From an uncultured bacterium (lineage in GTDB: Bacteria > Bacillota > Clostridia > Lachnospirales > Lachnospiraceae): a DNA stretch of 64,000 bases. Of the stretch, positions 45,278 through 54,429 are shown one piece after another. The notes below the pieces were generated by a model. The model made no database searches and was not told where the DNA came from. It was given only the letters and a program-made list of their open reading frames with translations. The translations under genes were made by a program, and so were the position numbers. Each line of letters begins with the position of its first letter. Position 1 is the stretch's first letter. The DNA is taken from assembly GCA_947383005.1 (NCBI GenBank), contig CANDBT010000003.1:104549-168548 (forward strand), read 5' to 3'.

Positions 45278-46738
45278 CTATTTATGATATTGGTGGCTGT
45301 CCAACAACTGGTTTTTCATGTGCCATAATTCATGTGAAAGATCGATGTGTACCTGATGAGGATACTCCAGACGCTTGGATTCGTCCCATAAGGTATCCAG
45401 TTCCTTCATGCAGTATTCCCGGATATCCATGACTTTGGGAGATTGATATACGCATTGGCCTTTTTGGAATACAGGGATCATCAGTTCCCGCAAAGTATAA
45501 CTGTTGGGGGCTAAGTGAGTCTTTTTCCAAGTCTCTGTGGGATCAAAAAGCAGCAGGGAGTTAGTGCTGTCATAGTTTTCCTCTACCAGGCAGATCAAAT
45601 CGGCAATGATTTTGCCGGTGTGTTTTTGATAAATCCGCAGGATGGTTTTGTTGCCCGGATTGGTGATTTTTTCTGCATTCTCGGACAGCTTGATTTTCGG
45701 GATAAATTTTTTGGTTGCTTTATCCTGGATGGCAGCCAGTTTGTAGACGCCGCCGAAAGACGGGCAGTCTTTGGAGGTGATCAGGTTGGTGCCTACGCCC
45801 CAGGAGTTTATCGTAGCTCCCTGCAGCTTTAAGGAACGGATCAGGTTTTCATCCAAATCATTAGAGGCGGAAATAATTGCGTCGGAAAAGCCGGCTTCGT
45901 CCAGCATTTTCTTCGCTTCCTTGGACAGGTAGGCCAAATCGCCGCTGTCTAAGCGGATTCCGTAAAAGTTCAGAGGAATGTCGGCCTGGCGCATTTCGGT
46001 AAAAACTTTGATTGCGTTGGGCACGCCGGAGTTTAAGGTATCATAGGTGTCTACAAGCAGAATGCAGGCTGTAGGATACAGACGGGCATAGGCACGGAAA
46101 GCAGTAAGCTCGTCAGGGAAACTCATAATCCAGCTATGGGCATGGGTACCTTTTACCGGTACGTCAAACATCTGCCCGCACAAGACATTGGAGGTGCCGA
46201 TACAGCCGCCGATTACGGCGGCCCGGGCGCCGTAAATCCCTGCGTCCGGCCCCTGGGCGCGGCGCAGGCCGAATTCCATGACGCCGTCGCCTTTGGCGGC
46301 ATAAACTACCCTGGCAGCTTTGGTGGCGATGAGCGACTGATGGTTAATAATATTTAACAGAGCCGTTTCGACCAGTTGTGCTTCCATAATGGGGGCAATA
46401 ACTTTGACCAGAGGTTCCCGAGGGAAAATCACGGTACCTTCAGGAATGGCATAGATGTCGCCGGAAAAACGGAAATTTTTCAGGTATTTCAGAAAATCTT
46501 CGTCAAACAATCCGGTAGAACGAAGGTAATCGATATCGTTTTGTTCAAAATGCAGGTTGTTGATGTATTCAATCACTTGTTCCAAACCGGCGCAGACAGC
46601 ATAGCCTCCGTTGTTGGGATTGTTGCGGAAAAACGCGTCAAAAATAACGGTTTCGTTGGCATCTTTTTCTTTAAAATATCCCTGCATCATGGTAAGCTCG
46701 TATAAATCAGTGAGTAAAGTCAGATTTCTTGTGTTCAT
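45278..46738 (-). CDS. pncB: Nicotinate phosphoribosyltransferase
   Basis: PncB joins nicotinate to PRPP to give nicotinate mononucleotide for NAD salvage. The start at 46738 (MNTRNLTLLTDLYELTMMQ) follows GGGAGGA; a longer frame reads into the promoter. The product is 486 residues. Family motifs are present: LTDLYELTMMQGYF, INHQSLIATKAARV, EFGLRRAQGPDAGIYGARAA, KGTHAHSWIMSF with the catalytic histidine, and RLDSGDLAYLSKEA for phosphate binding. Cytosolic, single gene with its own promoter. Confidence 0.95.
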   Translation of the reverse strand: MNTRNLTLLTDLYELTMMQGYFKEKDANETVIFDAFFRNNPNNGGYAVCAGLEQVIEYINNLHFEQNDIDYLRSTGLFDEDFLKYLKNFRFSGDIYAIPEGTVIFPREPLVKVIAPIMEAQLVETALLNIINHQSLIATKAARVVYAAKGDGVMEFGLRRAQGPDAGIYGARAAVIGGCIGTSNVLCGQMFDVPVKGTHAHSWIMSFPDELTAFRAYARLYPTACILLVDTYDTLNSGVPNAIKVFTEMRQADIPLNFYGIRLDSGDLAYLSKEAKKMLDEAGFSDAIISASNDLDENLIRSLKLQGATINSWGVGTNLITSKDCPSFGGVYKLAAIQDKATKKFIPKIKLSENAEKITNPGNKTILRIYQKHTGKIIADLICLVEENYDSTNSLLLFDPTETWKKTHLAPNSYTLRELMIPVFQKGQCVYQSPKVMDIREYCMKELDTLWDESKRLEYPHQVHIDLSHELWHMKNQLLDSHQYHK

Positions 46739-46779
46739 TTCAGGTTCCTCCCTTTTGGTTTCCTGTATAGTTTTCATGA

Positions 46780-46808
46780 AGTATAGCAGAAAAGCAGGAA
46801 AAATACAA
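46780..46808 (-). promoter_or_regulatory. Sigma-A promoter for pncB
   Basis: On the minus strand TTGTAT and TATACT are separated by 17 bases, about 42 bases before the pncB start. Confidence 0.7.
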
Positions 46809-46872
46809 ATCAATTGTTAAAAAAATATCAAATATTTAAGCCGAAGAAAAATAGAAATCCCGGCGGTTTAGG

Positions 46873-46901
46873 TTGACAATTCTGAGAGGACTCAATATAA
46901 T
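46873..46901 (+). promoter_or_regulatory. Consensus sigma-A promoter of the T-box/ileS transcript
   Basis: A perfect TTGACA and perfect TATAAT with a 17-base spacer on the plus strand. The transcript would start near 46908, giving a leader of about 465 bases before ileS. Confidence 0.9.
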
Positions 46902-47000
46902 AAGCATATAAAAATATGATGATACCAGGGTCAAAAGGTCAAAAAATTCGATGCAAGCTTGCTTGCAAGAGGATTTCATCATCAAAATATTTAGCAAAAG

Positions 47001-47245
47001 CAATGACGGAGACAGTAGGCATGCAGGGAAAGCTTCAGCGATTCGGGGATGGTGGAAGCCCGAAGCAAGTACGGCAGCGGCTGAATATCCCTCCTGAGCT
47101 GCAGGCCGAAGGAAAAAGAAGGAATCAGGTCCCGGAATTTTTCTGGTAGGCCGTGTCGGTTATCCCGCCGTTATGGGGAACGCATATGGTAGTATGCAGT
47201 AATAGGTGGTAAAGTGAAGCAAGGCTTCTGTCCTCATTACGGGGC
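47001..47245 (+). promoter_or_regulatory. Isoleucine T-box riboswitch in the ileS leader
   Basis: Stem I opens with AATGACGGAGACAGTAG (from 47002). The distal conserved GGGGATGGTGGAAGCCC follows. The specifier loop reads GAATATCCC with ATC (Ile) at 47087-47089, directly before CTCCTGAGCTGCAGGCCGAA, the conserved T-box segment. The antiterminator T-box is AGGTGGTAAAGTGAAGC (47204-47220) with GTCCTC after it; its UGGU would pair with an ACCA tRNA end. Uncharged tRNA-Ile binding should raise ileS expression. No hairpin plus T-run is evident between here and ileS, so the mode of control is unclear. Confidence 0.9.
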
Positions 47246-47372
47246 GGGGGCTATTTTGTTTCCCGGGGATATTCGGATACAGCGGTTTGGCTGCCCGGAT
47301 GGTTGCTCCCCGATTTCCTATGGGAAAACAGAGAGGCTCTAAAATGATTACCACATATCGGAGGTAAGGAAC
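47246..47372. other. Leader segment between T-box and ileS, structured, no U-run
   Basis: A long hairpin is possible between GGGGA near 47256 and TCCCC near 47308, with inner CAGC/GCTG. CCGAT at about 47310 can pair with ATCGG next to the ribosome site GGAGG (about 47358-47362). No oligo-T stretch follows any stem. Confidence 0.45.
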
Positions 47373-50300
47373 ATGTATGAGAAAGTATCTGCAGATTTGA
47401 AATTTGTAGACCGGGAAAAGAAAGTGAAGAAATTTTGGGAAGACAATCAAATCTTCCAAAAAAGCATGGACAGCCGTAAGGACGGTCCTACTTATACCTT
47501 TTATGACGGGCCGCCCACGGCCAACGGCAAGCCTCATATCGGCCATGTGCTGACCAGGGTCATCAAAGATATGATTCCCCGCTATCGTACGATGAAAGGC
47601 TATATGGTTCCCCGCAAGGCCGGATGGGACACTCATGGCCTGCCGGTGGAGCTGGAAGTGGAAAAGATGCTGGGTTTGGATGGCAAGGAACAGATTGAGC
47701 AATACGGTCTGGAGCCTTTTATCGCCCACTGTAAGGAAAGTGTCTGGAAGTATAAAGGAATGTGGGAAGATTTCTCCGCAACAGTCGGCTTTTGGGCGGA
47801 TATGGAAGATCCCTATGTTACCTACCATAATGATTTTATTGAATCTGAGTGGTGGGCGTTAAAAAAGATTTGGGAGAGGGGCCTTTTGGAAAAAGGGTTT
47901 AAGACTATTCCTTACTGCCCCCGGTGCGGTACCCCGTTGTCCAGTCATGAGGTGGCTCAGGGCTATAAGGATGTGAAGGAGCGCTCGGCCATAGTCCGTT
48001 TTAAGGTGAAGGGGGAGGAGGCATATATCCTGGCCTGGACGACGACTCCCTGGACGCTTCCCAGCAATGTAGCCTTATGTGTGAATCCTGATGAGGCTTA
48101 TGTCAAGGCAAAGGCGGCGGACGGTTTTACCTATTATATGGCCGAAGCTCTTTTGGATACGGTTCTGGGAAAGCTGGCGGACGAAGAAAAGGGTGTGGCT
48201 GCTTACGAGGTTTTGGAAACATACAAAGGCAAAGATCTGGAGTATAAGGAATATGAGCCGCTGTTTGCTTATGTGGCGCCGCTTTGTAAAAAGCAGCAAA
48301 AAAAGGCGTTTTATGTGGTTTGTGACCATTATGTTACCTTGACAGACGGTACAGGTGTGGTACACATTGCGCCGGCTTTCGGTGAAGACGACTCCAAAGT
48401 TGGGCGCAAGTACAGGCTGCCTTTTATCCAGTTGGTAGATACCAAGGGCCAGATGACAAAACCGACTCCTTGGGCGGGAACTTTTGTGAAAGCGGCAGAT
48501 CCTTTGGTTTTGGATTACCTTAAAGAAGCGGGACTCCTGTTTTCTGCCCCGGTTTTCGAGCATAGCTATCCTCATTGCTGGCGTTGTGAGACTCCGCTGA
48601 TTTATTATGCCTGGGAGTCCTGGTTTATCAAGATGACGGCAGTCAAGGAAGATTTGATCCGCAACAACAACACGATCAACTGGATTCCCGAGAGCATCGG
48701 CAAGGGGCGCTTCGGGGATTGGCTGGAAAATGTCCAGGATTGGGGCCTCAGCCGGAACCGTTATTGGGGTACGCCGTTAAATATTTGGGAATGTTCCTGC
48801 GGCTGCCAGCATGCCGTCGGCAGTATTGAGGAATTGAAATCCATGTCGCCCAATTGCCCGGAAAATATTGAGCTGCACCGTCCGTTCATCGATGCTGTGA
48901 CGATTACCTGTCCCAAGTGCAAAGGGCAGATGAAGCGGGTGCCGGAGGTGATCGACTGCTGGTTTGACTCAGGCGCTATGCCGTTTGCCCAGCATCATTA
49001 TCCTTTTGAGAACCAGGAATTGTTCAATCAGCAGTTTCCGGCAGACTTTATCTCGGAGGCCGTGGATCAGACACGTGGATGGTTTTATTCGCTGTTGGCT
49101 ATTTCCACATTGATTTTTAACAAGGCTCCTTATAAAAACGTTATTGTTATGGGCCATGTTCAGGACGAAAACGGGCAGAAGATGAGCAAAACCAAGGGTA
49201 ATGCCGTCGATCCTTTCGATGCTCTGGCGGCTTACGGCGCAGATGCAATCCGCTGGTACTTTTATATTAACAGCGCGCCCTGGCTGCCAAACCGGTTCCA
49301 TGGAGATGCAGTACAGGAAAAACAGCGCAAATTTATGGGTACCTTGTGGAATACCTACGCGTTTTTTGTCTTGTATGCCAATATTGACCAGTTTGATGCC
49401 ACAAAATATTCCTTGGAATATGAGAAGCTGCCCGTGATGGACCGGTGGCTGCTGTCCAAGATGAATTCCATGATTCAGGATGTCGACAGCCATTTGGAAA
49501 ATTATCGGATTCCTGAAGCGGCGCGGTCATTACAGGATTTTGTGGAAGATATGAGCAATTGGTATGTGCGGAGGAGCCGTGAGCGTTTCTGGGCAAAAGG
49601 AATGGAACAGGATAAGATTAATGCTTATATGACCCTGTATACGGCTCTGGTGTCTACAGCTAAAGCGGCGGCGCCGATGATCCCCTTTATGACCGAGGAT
49701 ATTTATCAGAATCTTGTGCGGAGTATTGATCAGGATGCCCCGGAAAGCATACATTTGTGCAGCTTCCCGGCAGTCGACGCTTCCCATATTGACAAAAAAC
49801 TGGAAGAGGATATGGATGAGGTATTAATGATTGTCGTCCTTGGCCGTGCTGCCAGAAACAAGGCAAATCTGAAGAACCGTCAGCCGCTTGGCAAAATGTA
49901 TGTGAAAGCGGAGCATGGGCTGTCTGATTTTTATGTGCGGATCATCGAAGATGAGCTGAATGTAAAAAACGTAGAATTTACCGATGACGTGCGCAGTTTT
50001 ACATCCTACAGTTTCAAACCACAGTTAAAGACCGTAGGTCCCAAGTACGGAAAGCAGTTGGGCAATATCCGCAAAGCGCTGGCAGAAGTTGACGGCAATA
50101 AGGCTATGGATGATTTGAAAGCGGATGGCGTGCTGAAATTCTATTTTGACGGAGTGCAGGTTGAGCTGGCAGAAGAGGACCTGCTGATTGATATGGCTCA
50201 GGCAGAAGGATATGTGTCGGAAGGGGACAATACCGTTACCGTGGCTATGGATACCAATTTGACGCCGGAGCTGGTGGAAGAAGGCTTTGTGCGGGAATTA

Positions 50301-50531
50301 ATCAGTAAGATCCAGACCATGAGGAAGGAAGCCGGTTTTGAGGTGACTAACCATATTTATGTCTATCAGCAGGACAATGACAAGCTTTCCGGTATTTTGG
50401 ATAAATACAGGGAGGTTATCGGGAGCGAGGTGTTGGCTGATCGTATCCTGACCGGCCAGATGACTGGCTATGTGAAAGAATGGAATATCAATGGAGAGAA
50501 GACAACATTAGGCGTGGAAAAAGCAGAGTAG
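47373..50531 (+). CDS. ileS: Isoleucyl-tRNA synthetase
   Basis: Charges tRNA-Ile. At 1052 residues it is the longer, eukaryote-like/type 2 length seen in many Clostridia rather than the roughly 920-residue B. subtilis type. HIGH is at about 55 (GKPHIGHVL) and KMSKS at about 602 (KMSKTKG). The CP1 editing domain has WTTTPWTLPSN and GTGVVHIAPAFGEDD. Two zinc-like cysteine pairs (YCPRCG, CPKCKG) are present. The C-terminal anticodon domain has WYVRRSRERFW. The type 2 form is often linked to mupirocin tolerance; that is family knowledge, not shown here. It starts after CGGAGG and is controlled by the upstream T-box. Confidence 0.96.
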   Translation: MYEKVSADLKFVDREKKVKKFWEDNQIFQKSMDSRKDGPTYTFYDGPPTANGKPHIGHVLTRVIKDMIPRYRTMKGYMVPRKAGWDTHGLPVELEVEKMLGLDGKEQIEQYGLEPFIAHCKESVWKYKGMWEDFSATVGFWADMEDPYVTYHNDFIESEWWALKKIWERGLLEKGFKTIPYCPRCGTPLSSHEVAQGYKDVKERSAIVRFKVKGEEAYILAWTTTPWTLPSNVALCVNPDEAYVKAKAADGFTYYMAEALLDTVLGKLADEEKGVAAYEVLETYKGKDLEYKEYEPLFAYVAPLCKKQQKKAFYVVCDHYVTLTDGTGVVHIAPAFGEDDSKVGRKYRLPFIQLVDTKGQMTKPTPWAGTFVKAADPLVLDYLKEAGLLFSAPVFEHSYPHCWRCETPLIYYAWESWFIKMTAVKEDLIRNNNTINWIPESIGKGRFGDWLENVQDWGLSRNRYWGTPLNIWECSCGCQHAVGSIEELKSMSPNCPENIELHRPFIDAVTITCPKCKGQMKRVPEVIDCWFDSGAMPFAQHHYPFENQELFNQQFPADFISEAVDQTRGWFYSLLAISTLIFNKAPYKNVIVMGHVQDENGQKMSKTKGNAVDPFDALAAYGADAIRWYFYINSAPWLPNRFHGDAVQEKQRKFMGTLWNTYAFFVLYANIDQFDATKYSLEYEKLPVMDRWLLSKMNSMIQDVDSHLENYRIPEAARSLQDFVEDMSNWYVRRSRERFWAKGMEQDKINAYMTLYTALVSTAKAAAPMIPFMTEDIYQNLVRSIDQDAPESIHLCSFPAVDASHIDKKLEEDMDEVLMIVVLGRAARNKANLKNRQPLGKMYVKAEHGLSDFYVRIIEDELNVKNVEFTDDVRSFTSYSFKPQLKTVGPKYGKQLGNIRKALAEVDGNKAMDDLKADGVLKFYFDGVQVELAEEDLLIDMAQAEGYVSEGDNTVTVAMDTNLTPELVEEGFVRELISKIQTMRKEAGFEVTNHIYVYQQDNDKLSGILDKYREVIGSEVLADRILTGQMTGYVKEWNINGEKTTLGVEKAE

Positions 50532-50561
50532 GTCGTTTGCAGATCAGGAGGAAAAAGCAAA

Positions 50562-53015
50562 ATGAGCGTTGGATTTAATAAAGAAGAATTTAAAAAGACG
50601 ATTATTTACAATGTAAGGAACTTATTTCGTAAGACTATAGATGAAGCGACTCCGGCCCAGATGTTTCAGGCTGTATCTTATGCGGTAAAGGATGTAATTA
50701 TTGACGAGTGGATTGCCAGCCAGAAAACATATGCCAAACAGGATGTGAAAACTGTCTATTATTTGTCCATGGAGTTTTTGATGGGACGGGCCCTGGGAAA
50801 TAATATTATCAATATTATGGCCTGGGATGAGGTTAAGGAAGTTTTGGATGAGATGGGGTTTGATCTGAATGTGATTGAAGACCAGGAGCCGGATGCGGCT
50901 CTTGGAAACGGCGGTTTGGGACGTCTGGCTGCCTGTTTTCTGGATTCCCTGGCTACGCTTGGCTATCCGGCGTATGGCTGCGGTATCCGCTATCATTATG
51001 GCATGTTCAAACAGAAAATTGATAAGGGATATCAGATCGAGGTGCCGGACGAGTGGCTTAAGGACGGCAATCCCTTTGAAGTGCGCCGTTCTGAGTATTC
51101 CACAGAGGTGAGATTTGGCGGTTATGTGAGAGTCGAGTGGGTAGACGGCAAGGAAAAGTTTGTCCAGGATGGTTATCAGTCCGTGCTGGCCGTCCCGTAT
51201 GACTTGCCCGTCGTCGGGTATGGCAACAACATCGTCAACACTTTGCGGATATGGGATGCCCAGCCGATCAATACCTTTAGCCTGGAATCTTTTGACCGGG
51301 GGGATTATCAGAAGGCTGTTGAGCAGGAGAACCTTGCCAAAACTATCTGTGATGTGCTTTATCCCAACGATAATCATAATGCCGGAAAGGAATTGCGATT
51401 AAAGCAGCAGTATTTCTTTATTTCTGCCAGCGTGCAGCGTGCCGTGTCCAAGTATATGGAAAAGCATGACGATGTGCGGAAATTTTACGAGAAAAATGTT
51501 TTCCAGCTTAATGACACCCATCCGACTGTGGCAGTAGCGGAGCTGATGAGGATATTGTTGGATGTATACAACATTTCCTGGGATGAAGCCTGGGAGGTGG
51601 CAACGAAGACCTGCGCTTATACAAACCATACGATTATGGCCGAAGCGCTGGAAAAATGGCCAATTGAACTGTTTTCCCGCCTGCTGCCGCGCATTTACCA
51701 AATCGTAGAAGAGATTAACCGGCGGTTTATTATTGAGATTAACCAGATGTATCCGGGCGACCAGAATAAAGTGTCCAAGATGGCGATTATTTATAACGGC
51801 CAGGTCCGCATGGCGCATATGGCGATTGCCGCCAGTTTCTCTGTCAATGGCGTAGCCCATCTTCATACGGAGATTTTGAAAAATCAGGAACTTAAAGATT
51901 TTTATGAGATGATGCCGGAAAAATTTAACAATAAGACCAACGGCATTACCCAAAGACGTTTCCTTCTTCATGGGAATCCCCTCCTGGCGGATTGGGTGAC
52001 TTCCAAGATTGGGAATGAATGGATTACCAATCTGTCGGCTATCAGCGATTTAAAATTGTATGTGGATGACGAGAAATGCCAGCATGAGTTCATGAATATC
52101 AAATACCGCAATAAATTGCGTCTGGCTAAGTATATCAAGGAGCACAACGGTATTGATGTGAATCCACGGTCAATTTTTGACGTGCAGGTAAAACGTCTTC
52201 ATGAATATAAGCGCCAGCTCATGAATATTCTTCATGTAATGTATCTGTATAACAAGCTCAAAGAAGATCCGAATATGGATATCATACCGAGAACCTTTAT
52301 TTTTGGCGCTAAGGCGGCAGCAGGTTATAAGAGGGCAAAGCTGACCATCAAGCTGATTAATGCTGTTGCTGATGTGATCAATAATGATAAATCCATCAAC
52401 AATAAGATCAAGGTGGTGTTTATTGAAGATTACCGCGTATCAAATGCGGAGATCATTTTTGCGGCGGCTGATGTCAGTGAGCAGATTTCTACGGCCAGCA
52501 AGGAAGCCTCCGGTACCGGCAATATGAAATTTATGCTCAACGGCGCTTTGACTATCGGCACGATGGATGGAGCCAATGTGGAGATTGTAGAAGAGGTAGG
52601 CAAAGAAAATGCTTTTATTTTCGGCACTTCTTCAGATGAGATTATTGAACTTGAAAAAAACCGCAGTTATGATCCTATGCAGATTTTTAACAATGACCAG
52701 GAAATCCGCCATGTGCTGATGCAGTTGATTAACGGGCATTTCTCCCCGCAAAATCCGGAGCTGTTCAGGGATATTTATGATTCCCTGTTAAATACCAAGA
52801 GCAGCGACAGGGCAGATACTTATTTTATCCTAAAGGATTTCCGTATGTATGCAGAAGCACAGAAACGGGTAAATGAAGCTTATGCCGATCAGAAATGGTG
52901 GGCCAGGGCAGCTATGATGAATGTGGCTTGCAGCGGAAAATTCTCTTCTGACAGGACGATTGAGGAATATGTCAGAGATATTTGGCATTTGAAGAAAGTG
53001 GAAGTGGAATTGTAA
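50562..53015 (+). CDS. glgP: Glycogen/starch/alpha-glucan phosphorylase
   Basis: PLP-dependent phosphorylase that releases glucose 1-phosphate from alpha-1,4-glucans. The 817 residues are normal for the family. The N-terminal domain has VYYLSMEFLMGRAL and ALGNGGLGRLAACFLDSL, the active-site loop is FQLNDTHPT, and the PLP lysine is near residue 656 in EASGTGNMKFM. It starts 30 bases after ileS behind AGGAGG. The short gap and lack of terminator suggest it can be co-transcribed with ileS, but a functional link is not obvious. Confidence 0.96.
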   Translation: MSVGFNKEEFKKTIIYNVRNLFRKTIDEATPAQMFQAVSYAVKDVIIDEWIASQKTYAKQDVKTVYYLSMEFLMGRALGNNIINIMAWDEVKEVLDEMGFDLNVIEDQEPDAALGNGGLGRLAACFLDSLATLGYPAYGCGIRYHYGMFKQKIDKGYQIEVPDEWLKDGNPFEVRRSEYSTEVRFGGYVRVEWVDGKEKFVQDGYQSVLAVPYDLPVVGYGNNIVNTLRIWDAQPINTFSLESFDRGDYQKAVEQENLAKTICDVLYPNDNHNAGKELRLKQQYFFISASVQRAVSKYMEKHDDVRKFYEKNVFQLNDTHPTVAVAELMRILLDVYNISWDEAWEVATKTCAYTNHTIMAEALEKWPIELFSRLLPRIYQIVEEINRRFIIEINQMYPGDQNKVSKMAIIYNGQVRMAHMAIAASFSVNGVAHLHTEILKNQELKDFYEMMPEKFNNKTNGITQRRFLLHGNPLLADWVTSKIGNEWITNLSAISDLKLYVDDEKCQHEFMNIKYRNKLRLAKYIKEHNGIDVNPRSIFDVQVKRLHEYKRQLMNILHVMYLYNKLKEDPNMDIIPRTFIFGAKAAAGYKRAKLTIKLINAVADVINNDKSINNKIKVVFIEDYRVSNAEIIFAAADVSEQISTASKEASGTGNMKFMLNGALTIGTMDGANVEIVEEVGKENAFIFGTSSDEIIELEKNRSYDPMQIFNNDQEIRHVLMQLINGHFSPQNPELFRDIYDSLLNTKSSDRADTYFILKDFRMYAEAQKRVNEAYADQKWWARAAMMNVACSGKFSSDRTIEEYVRDIWHLKKVEVEL

Positions 53016-53073
53016 ACAGAAGCTTACCGCGAATAGAAAGAAGAATCCCTTCATAGACTGATAATGTACTCTT

Positions 53074-53209
53074 GGAGCGTTTTGTATCATAGGAAATTGC
53101 GTCCTATGATACAAAACGCTCCGTGGAGATGCGCACTTCGCGCAAAGGAAGATGGTTGCTGTCGCAACCGCGCTCCGGCGCGAGTGTGCGTCAAGACGCA
53201 CACTTTTTT
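53074..53209 (+). repeat. Multi-hairpin intergenic repeat, copy C (most complete)
   Basis: The first palindrome is perfect over 21 bases: arms 53074-53094 and 53102-53122 with a 7-base loop. Then come GGTTGC/GCAACC (53154-53169), CGCGC/GCGCG (53169-53182) and AGTGTGCGT/ACGCACACT (53183-53204) followed by six T. The last stem is a good terminator for glgP. The order and sequence match copies A, B and D. Confidence 0.85.
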
Positions 53210-53242
53210 AAGTATATTGACAGTTCAGGAGGGATTCTTTTT

Positions 53243-54388
53243 ATGCGGAAGTGGGCGATGGCGGTGGCGGTAATGATTTTATTTCCTTGGGTGGTATCGC
53301 TGATGTGGATGAGAACGGCTGGCGATACGGGAGCGGCAGCCGCTAATGGCGAGCCGGGGCAGCAGGGAGAAACAGTGCAGGTGACGGAGCAAAAAGAATC
53401 GGAAGGTCAGGAAACATGGCTGGAAAAAGGCCCGCAAACGGAAAGCCAGACAGGGGATTTGGCCGGTCAGGGATATAGCGGAGCAGCAGATGAGGAAACG
53501 GCAAACAACGTTAATGAGGGACAGGCAGAGGGAAAAGAGACAGGGTTTGAAGGAATATCGGAAGGGGAAAAGCCCAGAGTTTTGCGGAAAATCCTGGTGG
53601 AGAGGAAAGGATTAAAGACTTATATTGAGGCAGAGGATTATCTGCCGGGGGTAATGGTTTGCCAGATTTACGGGGATTGCAGTCAGGAGGCGCTCAAGTG
53701 TCAGGCAGTTATCGCCAGGACTTATCTGTATCGGCTGATGGACGGGCGGACGGAAATCTATGAAGAGGAACTGGATTTGGATTATTTAGGGGAAAGCCAG
53801 GCGGCCAGGGGAGCGGACAGAGAGCAAATTCTTGATTTGCTGGAGAGGTGTCGCGAGGCGGCAGATGCTACCCGCGGAGTGGTAATGAAATATAATGATC
53901 GGTATATTTTGCCTTTGTTTCATTCGATAAGCGCCGGACGGACCAGGATGGGGGACGAACAATTTCCTTATCTGCAGTCGGTGGAAAGTGCATCCGATAC
54001 CCGGAGAGAAGATTATATGCAGGTGAAGGAATGGAGCTGGGATGAATTTGCCGCTGCGGTCAATCAAATCCCCGGAGCTGTCCCGGTAGAGGCCGGACAA
54101 GTGTCGGGACAGATACAGACGGTAAAAAAAGATGATGCCGGTTATATGGAACAAATTAAGATCGGAGCGAAAATCTATACCGGAGATGAGATACAATATG
54201 CTTTAGGGCTCCCCTCTCCCTGCTTCAGCCTGGAAAGCAGCCAGGAGGGCGTTCGCGTCAGGACGAGAGGAAGGGGACATGGTTATGGACTAAGCCAGGC
54301 CGGCGCTGACAGCATGGCCCGGGAAGGATGGGGGTATGAAGATATCCTGAATCATTATTATAAAAATATCTTACTGATTTCTGAATAA
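53243..54388 (+). CDS. spoIID: Stage II sporulation protein D (SpoIID)
   Basis: SpoIID is a peptidoglycan lytic transglycosylase needed for engulfment. ATG 53243 (MRKWAMAVAVMILFPWVV) lies 9 bases after AGGAGGG; longer frames run into the repeat. At 381 residues it has an N-terminal membrane anchor (about 4-24), a Gly/Glu/Gln-rich linker (about 28-110), then the SpoIID domain with ALKCQAVIARTYLY, catalytic-region residues in LFHSISAGRT, and the C-terminal RGRGHGYGLSQAGADSMA. The linker is longer than in B. subtilis. It is paired with spoIIQ, as in many Clostridia. Confidence 0.92.
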   Translation: MRKWAMAVAVMILFPWVVSLMWMRTAGDTGAAAANGEPGQQGETVQVTEQKESEGQETWLEKGPQTESQTGDLAGQGYSGAADEETANNVNEGQAEGKETGFEGISEGEKPRVLRKILVERKGLKTYIEAEDYLPGVMVCQIYGDCSQEALKCQAVIARTYLYRLMDGRTEIYEEELDLDYLGESQAARGADREQILDLLERCREAADATRGVVMKYNDRYILPLFHSISAGRTRMGDEQFPYLQSVESASDTRREDYMQVKEWSWDEFAAAVNQIPGAVPVEAGQVSGQIQTVKKDDAGYMEQIKIGAKIYTGDEIQYALGLPSPCFSLESSQEGVRVRTRGRGHGYGLSQAGADSMAREGWGYEDILNHYYKNILLISE

Positions 54389-54429
54389 CTCTTGCCGCTT
54401 TGGTAAAACTACTACCGAGGTGATAAACG

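Noticed and set aside
46916-47149. Open frame upstream of ileS
   Set aside because: It lies inside the T-box leader, and its sequence is explained by the conserved RNA elements.
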